From the NCBI RefSeq assembly GCF_029784135.1, contig NC_073745.1, positions 312,058,560 through 312,122,559 on the forward strand: a stretch of DNA of 64,000 nt, read 5' to 3'. Shown in pieces: positions 54,353 through 64,000 of the stretch. Each line of letters starts with the position of its first letter. The stretch's first letter is position 1. Below the pieces are notes generated by a model. That model saw nothing but the letters and a program-made list of their open reading frames with translations. It was not told the origin of the DNA and made no database searches. This stretch comes from Toxorhynchites rutilus septentrionalis. Taxonomy: Eukaryota; Arthropoda; Insecta; Diptera; Culicidae. Position numbers and translations under genes: made by a program.

Positions 54353-54587
54353 AACAGAAAGTTAATAAAATGAATAAAAATATAAGTTTCTACTGAAGAC
54401 AAACGGCAAAAGTTTACGTGTGTGCATTTTATAGCGGAAGGCGTCTCCAAAAGTGCGATTTATTCAATCTTTAGCACTCTTAAAACAGAAAAGAAACAAT
54501 GTTCCAGAAAAATCCGATTCTATGACGCTGCGATGCATTCGGAAGCTGCAGACTGGATTCAACAACAAAGATTGCATAAAAATAAAA

Positions 54588-54834
54588 ATCTTATTTTCTT
54601 CAATGCTAATTTGAGTTTCGGAAATAGGAAAAAGTCACAAAGGGCCATATCAGGATAGTCCGATGCTTGTGCCGTTTCTGGTAAAAAATTTTGATCACAA
54701 TGATCGATCGATGAGTCTGTGCATCATCGTGGTGCAAAATCCAAGTGTTATCCTTCCACAAATCTGACCGTTTGCGACGAATTTTCGCTCTCAAACACCT
54801 CATAACATCAAGGCAATACTCTTCATTCACTGTT
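54588..54834 (-). pseudogene. Mariner transposase relic (DD34D type)
   Basis: Minus strand from 54834: LTVNEEYCLDVMRCLRAKIR, then LWKDNTWILHHDDAQTH with the second catalytic Asp, then after a frameshift YPDMALCDFFLFPKL with the third Asp. A different mariner lineage from the copies at 4682 and 59013. The ITmD37E at 54836 inserted directly at its edge. A plus-strand peptide at 54422-54500 (IAEGVSKSAIYSIF) resembles a mariner-type helix-turn-helix, but its link to this relic is uncertain. Confidence 0.7.
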
Positions 54835-54835
54835 A

Positions 54836-56125
54836 AAGGGTGTGTCACATCAAATTGCATCACGGAAAAAACGCTGTAGAAATTTAATTTTTAGGATTTA
54901 TATCTTCAGCTTTCGCTTATAATCAGATAAGAGTGTATAGATCACGTTGGCCATGCTTCACTGTCAATTTTTCATAAATTTGGAAAAATGTCGTTGAACG
55001 AAAAAGAGTGTCGTGAATTAATCCTGCGCACTCATTTCGAGAATCCGGAGTTGTCACATCGGGACATCGGTAAGATTCTGGGAATCGTCCAATCCACGTT
55101 CAGCAGAGTACTAAAACGATACTTCGAGAACCTAACCATCGACCGGAAGGTGAAGAACGACAAAAATGGATGCTCCGTCAGTGAAAAAGATAGTTAAGCA
55201 GTTTAGACGTGATCCGAGAAGTTCGGTCCGGGATGTCGCCAATAAGCTGAATTTGTCAAGTTCATTCGTCCAGCGGACCAAGCAGCGGGAGGGCCTGCGT
55301 ACATACAAGGTTCAGAAGGCTCCTAACCGCGACGAAAGGCAAAACATGGTGGGGAAGACGCGAGCCCGGAAGCTGTACACCGAAATGCTGACGAAGCCGC
55401 ATTGCCTGGTAGTGGACGACGAAACCTACGTCAAAGCGAACTTTCGTCAGCTGCCGGGCCTGTTGTTCTTCTCCGCAGAGGACAAATTCAGCGTTCCGGA
55501 GGAGATTCGCAAGCAGAAACTATCCAAGTTTGCCAAAAAGTACATGGTGTGGCAAGCGATCTGCTCTTGCGGAAAGCGGGGCGCCCCCTTCGTGATGACC
55601 GGCACGGTAAACGGGCAGGTTTACCTTAAGGAGTGCCTACAGAAGCGCTTACTACCACTATTGAAGCAGCACGAGGGCCCGACCATCTTCTGGACGGTTT
55701 TCGCTTCGTGCCACTATTCAAAGGACGGGTTGGAGTGGTACAAAGCCAACGGGGTCACCTTCGTGCCAAAGGAAATGAACCCGCCCAACGCGCCGGAGCT
55801 TCGCCCAATAGAGAAATATTGGGCGATTATGAAGCAGGCCCTCCGGAAGAACCCAAAAGTTGTCAAATCGGAGGCGGACTTCAAGAGAAAATGGATTTCT
55901 GTTCAAAAAAAAACTACAACCTGACGTTGTAAAGAACCTTATGGACGGGGTAAAGAGGAAGGTGCGAGAATACGGGCTTGGGCTCGAAGTATGAATAAAA
56001 AGAAAATGCCAAAAGTTGTTTAATAGTTTTTATTTTACTGTCTAAAATTTTCAAAAGGATCGGTCTACTGGGCGAATTTCTACAGCGTTTTTTTTCCGTG
56101 ATGCAATTTGATGTGACACACCCTT
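54836..56125 (+). mobile_element. ITmD37E transposon, full length (1290 bp)
   Basis: Ends AAGGGTGTGTCACATC at 54836 and its inverted match ending CACACCCTT at 56125, both next to TA (54834-54835, 56126-56127). The TIR is about 45 bp. It holds one broken transposase gene. Confidence 0.9.
54988..55970 (+). pseudogene. ITmD37E transposase, two frameshifts, catalytic Asp lost
   Basis: Frame 54988-55197 (MSLNEKECRELILRTHFENP...) carries the N-terminal helix-turn-helix (HRDIGKILGIVQSTFSRVLK). The next part is in another frame, 55166-55924, with the second DNA-binding region (SVRDVANKLNLSSSFVQRTK), the first Asp in VVDDETY, and Glu216 in RPIEKYW. Position 178, 38 before the Glu, should be the second Asp but is Val (IFWTVFASC); copy 1 has Asp there. 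A second shift is a 9-base A run at about 55904-55913 (8 in copy 1), which removes the last ~30 residues. It cannot be active. Confidence 0.9.
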
Positions 56126-56127
56126 TA

Positions 56128-58281
56128 GTATTAGCGCTTAGTAAGAAAACGTGATCTTTTTTTTAAATTTTATATAGGCCGGGGAAGTTCGACTGAATTA
56201 GGAAGATATCTAACGAATGTTATAGCGTCATTAATTGAAATGATGCCAATGAAACTTGTTAGTTAAAGGTCGCCCGGTTCTTATTCCAAATTTCAAACAT
56301 CAGCTCCACCCGGTAGTGCCATTATTGAAAGGAAATTGTGCAAAGCGTCTTAACTGTTTTTGCGGGTGAGTACAAGAATGTCGACAAAGAACAAGCTTCT
56401 TCTCGTTATGTTACAAACGAACCGCTTAGAAGGCAAAAACATCGATCCCGCCCCCATCCCACGAAGTGGAGCCAGATGAAATAAACGTATCCTTGTTTCC
56501 CAGGCATCCCATTCCCCACAGCAGCTCAGCTGTTCACAGCGCACCAATGAAACCATGACTCAACAGCAGGCAGCCCACAACCCGTGAAGACCGTCACTCG
56601 TCCTCACTGCTTACCACACACACACACCCTCCCGCTCGGAGGGCGGTCCTCCCAGTAATGGGATTCTCTTTAGTGAGAAACCGACAATGAAAAGAAGTGA
56701 AGTTGATAAATTGTTTATTTTCTATATCCGCACGCCCCGAACGGGTCCCTGTTGGTACCAGTGGCAATTCCGATTGTTTTGTGTAGAAGTTAAGCTTCGA
56801 CCTCCGGTAGAGATGTTCAAAAGACCGTTTCTTTTTGCGAGGCGAAACGTCCCCTGCATAATCCCACATTTAATTCTTCTTTAAAATTTTCGTTTTTTTT
56901 TGTTTTGTACAGCCCATCACAATGCAAACAACGGTTTTCCGCTAAACTTCACCCACTCGAGCACATTACTCGGGAAGCTTGTCAGAATCTCTTCAATTTC
57001 TTCTTTTGTTTAGAAGTTGAGGAAGTTGATATTTTTTGTTTGTTCTTGTGTTTTTGTCAGCTTGCCTCGTGAGTTCGAACTCAAGGCTCGAATGGCAAAC
57101 TAACTGAAGCAACTCGCACACTACCCACCTTTTTATTGTTCGATCCAACGACGTCTCATCAGCGAGGCGAATTTTCCACCTTGAAGCTATTGTGCCGACT
57201 CATACTATGTTGTTCTTTTTTTGCGTCGCTGCGTTCCACTCCCACAACAGGTAACAGGTTCGTATGTTATTGCTTTTCTACTTGTTTCTATTGTAACTTT
57301 TTTTTCATTTCCGTCGAATAAAAACACTTCTGTCTTTTTTTTCCTTGACTTTTCTTTGCCTTCTTCCATGCGGCAAATCGACATCAAGTGCCAAGTCAGC
57401 AGCAGCAGAAACAGCGGCAGCCTTCGGAAGTCTTTTCGCATCGTTGTGTGTTTGCTCCTGCCCCAACGGTGGCATCTTAGGGCGGAAGTGATTTCAACGG
57501 GCGAAGAAGGACTCTTTCGCATTGTGACGAGCCGAGCAAACGCAAAACGCCGCCCACCGAGGAAAACTCATTCGAGACATAATTAGTGTTTTGTGGAGTG
57601 GTTAACCCCGTGACAAGTGCTTTGCGTTACGTGTTCCGTCCAGGACACGTGAAAATGCGAAACAAGAAAAACCCAAGAAAGAAGCATAATGATTTGTGGA
57701 GTTTTCCGCTCGCTTCTTACACCGAGTGTGGAAGGAGCAACAGGAAACTATCAAACGTTGATAAATGAATCCACTGCGGGGTTTCACGGCTCGGACAAAA
57801 AGTGACATGTGATGAAACTTTTATCATACGGCCTTGAAATTATATGAAACGTCAGCACCTAATGACGGTTCGGTTGAAGGCACATTCGGTTTCATTTACT
57901 TTGGTATTGCCATACAGTCTGCTGCTCATGGAACGCACATTGTGGTTTCGGATGTGGGGTGTCGCAATTAATCATTCGTTTTGGCGTAGTATAATAATTT
58001 AGTCGTTTGAAGTGAGATCTTTGAAAGGCTTAAATTTCGTTATACTAAACAGTGATGTTCGCTGGGAATGGGAGTTTTATGGCTTGTGGGTTTTTTGTTT
58101 TTACAGAGGGAATAGGGGTAAGACCAATACACTAAGATGTCCTTTTCACATGGAAAATTTATTAACTAATAATGTGTTCTAAGAAATTCAAGATGATGAC
58201 CTTTGCACCTCCAAGTAGCGGTACGGGAAAGATTGATCTATGTTTTATTCTAATATTCGTTCGTTTTCCGTTTATTTTAAT
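56128..58281. other. No recognised gene
   Basis: 2.15 kb with moderate GC and frames up to about 121 codons on both strands (57205-57586). None shows a domain I know. Short CA repeats lie near 56617. Possibly unique intergenic or intronic DNA. Confidence 0.4.
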
Positions 58282-58664
58282 ACTAGCTGACCCGGCAAAT
58301 TTCGTCCCGCTCAAAATTTATTTTTCGTTATCACATCCACGTTTTCTTACTAAGCGCTGTTCATGGGTCCAAACGCAGAATTGTTCATTGATTGAGAAAA
58401 AAAAACCCTTCAAAATTACCTTTTACTATAAAATTCCTAGTACTTCTATCAAAACTTGTCATTATAATATCAGATTATTTTCAGACAGAATTCTCGTTCA
58501 AGATTTTTCAACCACTTGCAAATAACATGTTTCTCCGTTACACGGAATAAATGTTTGGTACAGAAAATATGATAGAACAAAGACAGCTCTAAATCGGACA
58601 ATTCCTTTCTCGAGTTTTGCTCTTATCAACACATTCGGCGATCCATTTTTATTTATATAGATAG
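58282..58664. mobile_element. CTAGCTGACCCGGC...TATATAGATAG repeat
   Basis: Begins ACTAGCTGACCCGGCAAATT and ends TTATTTATATAGATAG. The same overall design is seen at 26445-26884. This type of sequence is widely dispersed in insects. The class is not certain and no target duplication is clear here. Confidence 0.45.
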
Positions 58665-59012
58665 AAGACGATAAAGGAGTGCGTTTTATCATATCAAAAT
58701 CCATTTCCACTTTCGACCGAAGATCAATTTCGTTAGCGCAAAAATCGAATGGACTAATAACGCTTGTCAATATGTAATTGTAGAACATATACGAATTGAA
58801 TTTTCCGAATTTTCCCATTTTCCTTCAAAGTTTTCCGAAATTTTTCAATTGTCATGTTTGGTTGGAATGTGTTTGGTTGAAATATGTGTATTATTTTCAA
58901 GGGACCCCCTCTCCATTCCAGAGGAGGGAGGGGTGTCATACCATCGTAGAAAAAATTCTCGTACATAAAATTTGATTCCTAAGTAATGCACCATTTGTCT
59001 CTATTTTATATA

Positions 59013-60296
59013 TTAGGCTGTCAAAAAAGTCCTGCGGTATTTCCGCGAGGTGTCGTTGTAAGCGCGTAGTTCTAGTTGTATTCATTGTATCGAGTCATAC
59101 CATAGCTCGTTGGAAAGGTATTTTTGCGCGCTGTAATATAGCCCTTGACAGTGTTTTGTTTGGTTAAGTCGTTCGTGAGTTATAGTGTCGCAAATATGGA
59201 GCAAAATAAAGAGAAAATACGACATATTTTACAGTACTACTATGACAAAGGCAAAAATGCATCTCAAGCTTCCAATAAAATTTGTGCAGTTTATGGACCC
59301 GATACAGTTTCCATTTCCACCGCATAACGATGGTTTCAACGTTTTCGTTCTGGTGTAGAGGTCGTCGAAGATGCGCCACGCTCCGGAAGGCCTGTCGTCG
59401 AAAATTGCGACAAAATCGCTGAATTAGCCGAGAAAGACCGGCATAGTAGCAGCCGTAGCATCGGCCAAGAGCTGGGGATAAGTCATCAAACCGTTATTAA
59501 CCATTTGAAGAAGCTTGGATTCACAAAGAAGCTCGATGTATGGGTGCCACACACGTTGACGCAATAAAACATCTTTGACCGTATCGACGCATGTGAATCG
59601 CTGCTTAATCGCAACAAAATCGACCCGTTTCTGAAGCGGATGGTGACTGGCGATGAAAAGTGGGTCACTTACGACAACGTGAAGCGCAAACGGTCGTGGT
59701 CGAAGCCCGCTGAAGCGGCTCAGACGGTGGCCAAGCCCTCATTAACGGCCAGGAAGGTTCTGCTGTGTGTTTGGTGGGATTGTCAAGGAATAATCTATTA
59801 TGAGCTGCTTCCCTGTGGCCAAACGCTCAATTCGAACCTGTACTGCCAACAACTGGACCGCTTGAAGGTAGCACTCATGAAGAAGAGGCCATCTTTGATA
59901 AACAGAGGCCGCATTGTCTTCCATCTGGACAACGCCAGGCCACACACTTCTTTGGTGACGCGCCAGAAGCTCCGGGAGCTCGGATGGGAGGTTCTTTTGC
60001 ATCCGCCGTATAGTCCGGACCTTGCACCAAGTGACTACCACCTGTTTTTGTCCATGGCGAACGAGCTAGGTAGTCAGAAGTTAGCTACAAAAGAGGCCTG
60101 TGAAAATTGGCTATCCGAGTTTTTTGCCAATAAGGAAGCGAGCTTCTATAACAGGGGTATTATGAAGTTGGCATCTCGTTGGGAACAAGTCATCGAACAA
60201 AACGGCGCATATTTGACTTAAAACAGATGATTGTAACTAATTTTATTAACAAATGAAAATTCAAAAAAATACCGCAGGACTTTTTTGACAGCCTAG
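59013..60296 (+). mobile_element. mariner element, cecropia-like, complete length
   Basis: 1284 bp between TA dinucleotides (59011-59012 and 60297-60298). TIRs TTAGGCTGTCAAAAAAGTCC and its complement near the right end (about 28 bp). It is the plus-strand relative of 4682-5898. Confidence 0.9.
59196..60221 (+). pseudogene. mariner transposase, two nonsense codons
   Basis: 341 codons in one frame from MEQNKEK to the stop at 60219-60221, close to the usual mariner length of ~345. Interrupted by TAA at 59325-59327 (CAA in the 4682 copy) and TAA at 59565-59567 (in the run where the other copy has a frameshift). Helix-turn-helix regions and all three catalytic Asp (GDEKW, LDNARPH, PSDYHLF, spacing DD34D) are intact. 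The cecropia-like call rests on motifs such as VWWDCQGIIYYELLP and GWEVLLHPPYSPDLAP. Confidence 0.9.
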
Positions 60297-60713
60297 TATA
60301 AAGATTAAAAAAATTCTTTTCTTCAGATTCGATTATGTATAGGATTTGAAAGCAATTGTTGAAAAAAAAAAATGGTCGACTGTATATAATCGAGTCCAAA
60401 ATTTATTTCCGCGTGTTGTGAACATAGGAAATAAACAAATTATCCCGAAAAACTAACCTTTTGGTTATGGTTACTCCTATGGTTAAAAATGCTGTAACAC
60501 AGTTAAAGAGATACCCAGTCGTGACAGAAAACGATTTACAAGCAACTTTAATATAACTCCGCCTGCGAATGAAGGATCTCTATAGTAGCATGAACGAAAA
60601 AGAACCTGCAACCATCGAGAATCAGAGCAGTGGGTCCAAAGCCCCTAAGAGGATAGTTGTAATAGCAGTTTTCCATGGTTATTATAGAAAGAAAGTAATG
60701 GGTAAACCCCTAA

Positions 60714-61680
60714 GCCAAGGTGCTGGATAGAATAAAATTAGTTCAGGTGAACCTTCATCACGCCAAGGAAGCTAGCAGTGTCCTATGCAGAGGGTTCATT
60801 CACGATGCTCTGGATGTGGCTCTTATTCAAGAGTATTGTTTCAATAATTTCAGGATTCGAGGAATCTCTACACAAAAATGTAAACTTCTCTATGATAGCT
60901 GCAAAGGAGCAATTCTTATACGCTTCGGCTTATTTCTCAGGATACAACGTTGAAGTTCCTCCATTTGAAGTTGCTGCGCTGATCCAACACTGCAGGGGGT
61001 AGTAGCGACATCAATGTTAGATGTGAATGTTTGCTTGAATATTTAATGTCAAGTAATATTAACATTTGTATCCAAGGAAACGACCTAACATTTGTTAACT
61101 TTGCTCCAAACTACCGTTCTGAATCATATTTCGGACACTCTTTAAAAATAATCTGAAATACTTAATTCCCTGATGATATAACTAAAAAACTATTATCACA
61201 ATTGATTCGTTAGAGTAACCCTCTAGTTATATCATCAGGGCATCAAGTTTTTTTTTAAAGAGTGTCCATTTGGCATAACAATTTTATTTTGCGAAAACCC
61301 CGATTTCCTTTACTTTACTTTACTTCTTTTCGGTACTGTTACAAAAAGGCAAGAATATCACTGTCCCTCTTCTGACAGAGATGTTTAGGGCTAGCATGGT
61401 ATTAGGCTACATTCCTAGTGAATGACGAGAAGTCCGGGTTATTCCAAGGCTGGTAAACGTGACAGGACGACTCCCAAAGCGTATAGACCAATTAGTCTAA
61501 CATCTGTCATATTGAAAATGATGAAAAAAAAACATTGCTATCCTATAATCATCATATTTGAACCGGAAACTATTGTACAAAATTCAATTTGCCTACCAAG
61601 CAAATAAATCAACTGAAACAACGCTTCACACGTTAATTTCAAACATATAGAAGTCTTTTGACGCTAAACTAATTTCACTT
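60714..61680 (+). pseudogene. LOA/R1-like LINE relic (endonuclease start and RT start)
   Basis: 60720-60953 reads LDRIKLVQVNLHHAKEASSV ... DVALIQEYC, the start of an R1/LOA-type endonuclease (VQ.NL..K.AS and ALIQE motifs). 61380-61650 contains, in broken frames, GYIPSE, SKAGKRDRTTPKAYRPISLT and FAYQ.NKSTETTLHTL, the start of an RT. The piece between is mostly deleted and a palindromic MITE (61133-61267) sits in the gap. Many stops; clearly dead. Confidence 0.7.
61133..61267. mobile_element. Palindromic MITE, 135 bp
   Basis: The ends GGACACTCTTTAAAAA and their complement pair, and inner arms CCCTGATGATATAACTA and TAGTTATATCATCAGGG pair perfectly over 17 bp. Most of the unit can fold into one stem. 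No target duplication is clear. Confidence 0.7.
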
Positions 61681-61724
61681 ACAGCTTTATTTATGCTTCA
61701 TTTATCATCCAACTCATCTATCAT

Positions 61725-61812
61725 CTAAACGAACAGCGAACAACAGTATTTAGGAATAGGCTTCAGTTCCTGCAGCCAGTTTGTTTTTATGTCTTCAATG
61801 TTGTAAAAACAG
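61725..61812 (-). pseudogene. Possible mariner C-terminal relic
   Basis: Minus-strand frame 62012-61725. Only its end, LQDNTLRGSCFYNIEDIKTN followed by WLQELKPIPK, resembles the C-terminal region of mariner transposases (L.G..F..IE.I.......LKAIP). The upstream part of the frame is unrecognised. Confidence 0.4.
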
Positions 61813-62012
61813 CTCCCACGAAGGGTATTGTCCTGAAGTTTCAAAATATCCATTGGAATTTGTTCTACGGCACCCCGTTTCTTCAGAAACGATACCACCA
61901 GCAAGGTACTGATTTTCAGACAGCATCTACTCATCCAGCTGTCAACAGCGTTATAATCATTTTTCGTGCACTCAAAAAATGGAAAATACATCTTCAAATA
62001 TACCTTAAACAA

Positions 62013-63265
62013 TAACCAAAATACACGAACACTTCATTTTATTCGTAACATCCGATCCATGAAAATTTATTTTCCGACCTTCCAGACAGGGATCCCCCCT
62101 TAAATTGGACTACAAAGCTTTCTAAGATGTAAAACTTACATCGTGATTGCCCCATAAATGTAACAAATGCCGTTTCAAAAACCATGTTATTTCTCTAACT
62201 TTAAAATTGAAAATTCTATATGAAAACTGTCTTGTCTTTTCATTTGTTTGCCTCTTTTCTGGGACAAAAATAGAAAAGGCACATTTTTCTCTACATAAGA
62301 TGAAGTTTTCAAAAAAATATATATTTTTTTTTATTTGAGTAAACTAAATTTGAAATCATGAGCTTCTGGTGAAAAAAAAACAATAACTTTGAGTAGGATT
62401 AAGATGTTCTGCATTGCAAAATATTTATATTGTTCAGCTCTAAAAGTTGTCAAACTGATTTTTAGAACTCATCGAGACAAATATTTTGTACTGTTTTTGA
62501 TGTAGAATTTATTATATAACAGATAGAGCAAAAAAGAACTTTTTCTTTCATGGTTACCATAATGCAAATTAGATAAAAAGGGCTAAAAATAACTATTTGA
62601 AAGATCATTATTCTCTAGACAAAAACCGTCCACAAAGTAATTACATATGCTGATTACTGTCAAAAAATAGGGCCGCCAAAATGCTCGATGGAAAAAAAAA
62701 ATCTAACATTCTTATCTTTATAGATAGAGGTAAGTATAGTTTCACAATATTGAAGCCCCTGTTATTTTAATCGACTTCGTAGAACAAAGTTTTTTTTACC
62801 TTTTATTACAACCGATTTAACCCTGTTTTTCTAAGCTGCATTAGAGTGACCGTTTTAAAAAAACGTTTTCGGTGCTCTAACTATTATATTTCAAATACTA
62901 TATCCAAACTGTCATTGGACAACTTTCAGAGCTTATCAAGACGAACATTTTGCAATGCAGATCTTGTCAATTTTAGAGACAAATTGTCGATCTCTAGATG
63001 CAAATTTCCACATAAATTCGTTCCCTGGACCATTGTGCAATGTGGTATGACACTATGATTTACTATCGCGAACACATCCGAAGGCACCATTTTTTAATTC
63101 GGTCTGATCCTTAATAATGTGAACAAAGCCTGATTCTTAATCATGTGAACAAATGAAACAACACATAACAACACATGAATCTATCCCATTGAGTATGATA
63201 TATACAAATGGCTATTTCAGCTTCACACTAAAAATGTTCGATTTAATCAAATTTTTTTCCCTATA
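62013..63265. other. AT-rich, no recognised gene
   Basis: No gene and no clear element. A short tandem pair (TTAATAATGTGAACAAA, then TTAATCATGTGAACAAA) lies at about 63112-63151. Confidence 0.35.
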
Positions 63266-64000
63266 GACGAATTTCATACCAGCTCGTCTCAGAAGCTGGC
63301 AACGCCATTTCAGAAAGCGTTTTGGATGTAAAGACATGAATCATTCAAGCAACAAGCAACATTGCATACTTGAAATCAACTTTTTGAAAAGGGTCAAAAA
63401 AAATTTCTTATTTTTTTTTACAAAAAAAATATAATTTAAAAACTAAGATACCTACAAAATTCTGGTCAAAGAATGAAATGTAGAAAATAGTTTAAAATAG
63501 TAATCATAAAAAATACCAAATTAAAAAAAAAAAATTTTTTAAGTCTAAACTTTTTTTTCAAAAACGTATGTTTTTAAATTCTCAAAAAATATGTGAATAG
63601 ACCATCTCAAGAACATGCTAAACGCTACAATTTACACACAAAAATGTTACGAGTAAAACATATTTTTTTCAGGAGTTCCCATATAAAAATGCCATATATT
63701 CCAAGAATTATAAAAGATAGAAAGTTGACGTCTTCGACAAAAGTTTATATTTTAATAAGATCTAAAACTTTATGGGGTACACTAAAACGCTATATTTACT
63801 TTAAACAAAATTAGCATTAGTTGTAATTGTTTCAAAGAAAACATGAAAAAGTTGTTGTAACAAAAACTTTTCCCTGTAAAAGTGCCCATCTTCCGATGTA
63901 CTGATGACTTTTTGGAAATTGCAAGGGCTATTTATATATTTAATTTTTTTGAGAACTTAAAAAAATACGGTTTTGAGAAAAATGAGTTTTAATTTTAAAA
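63266..64000. mobile_element. AT-rich foldback element, copy 2, cut by window end
   Basis: Starts GACGAATTTCATACCAGCTC, matching the left end of 3660-4403. The later phrases TTTTCCCTGTAAAAGTG and CATCTTCCGATG (63865-63900) match its right inner arm. The right terminus lies beyond the window. Confidence 0.65.

Noticed and set aside
61725..62012. 95-codon gene
   Set aside because: Only the last third resembles a mariner transposase; the rest has no match I can support, so it is listed as a possible relic only.

Overview
The window looks like repeat-rich nuclear DNA of a dipteran, most likely a culicine mosquito. This rests on the mixture of element types: ITmD37E elements, cecropia-, irritans- and maT-like mariners, I-, Jockey-, CR1- and LOA-type LINEs, BEL/Pao and Ty3/gypsy-like remnants, and tRNA-derived SINEs. 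I found no convincing host exon, tRNA gene, rRNA gene or CRISPR array. Every protein I can name belongs to a transposable element (TE).

Region by region. 1-545: 3' half of an ITmD37E transposon. 609-1395: 5'-truncated I-clade LINE between target-site duplications (TSDs). 1396-3659: no recognised gene. 3660-8338: nested AT-rich DNA elements, including a foldback unit, a 3 kb element with a perfect 25 bp terminal inverted repeat (TIR) that contains a mariner and a MITE, a BEL/Pao fragment and a pogo-like MITE. 8590-15248: an element with GGGGTAAAACGGACA-type repeats carrying a Jockey-like LINE with an in-frame 95-residue tandem repeat. 16095-19780: a broken I-clade LINE with two SINEs inserted in it. 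19781-26082: mostly unassigned, with one LINE 3' UTR and one AT-rich repeat copy. 26083-28864: inverted repeats, a pogo-like remnant and 0.4 kb tandem repeats. 28872-30800: maT- and irritans-type mariner relics and a full SINE. 31440-34955: a LINE ORF1 fragment and a second I-clade LINE copy. 35148-42770: minisatellite, mariner relic, eroded LTR retrotransposon, SINE and a large inverted duplication.

44379-53831 holds a CAG...CTG pogo-like element and the most intact gene pair of the window: a CR1-like LINE with open ORF1 (PHD-type zinc finger, coiled coil) and ORF2 (endonuclease plus reverse transcriptase), enclosed by a 21 bp direct repeat. 54133-56125 is a cluster of three ITm-superfamily units. 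59013-60296 is a complete-length mariner with two nonsense codons. 60714-61680 is a LOA-like LINE relic. The window ends inside another AT-rich foldback copy.

Functionally, LINE enzymes probably mobilise the SINEs: the 493 bp SINE and the I-clade LINEs share a 3'-tail motif. Most DNA transposases are visibly broken by frameshifts, nonsense codons or loss of a catalytic residue. The best autonomous candidate is the CR1-like LINE.
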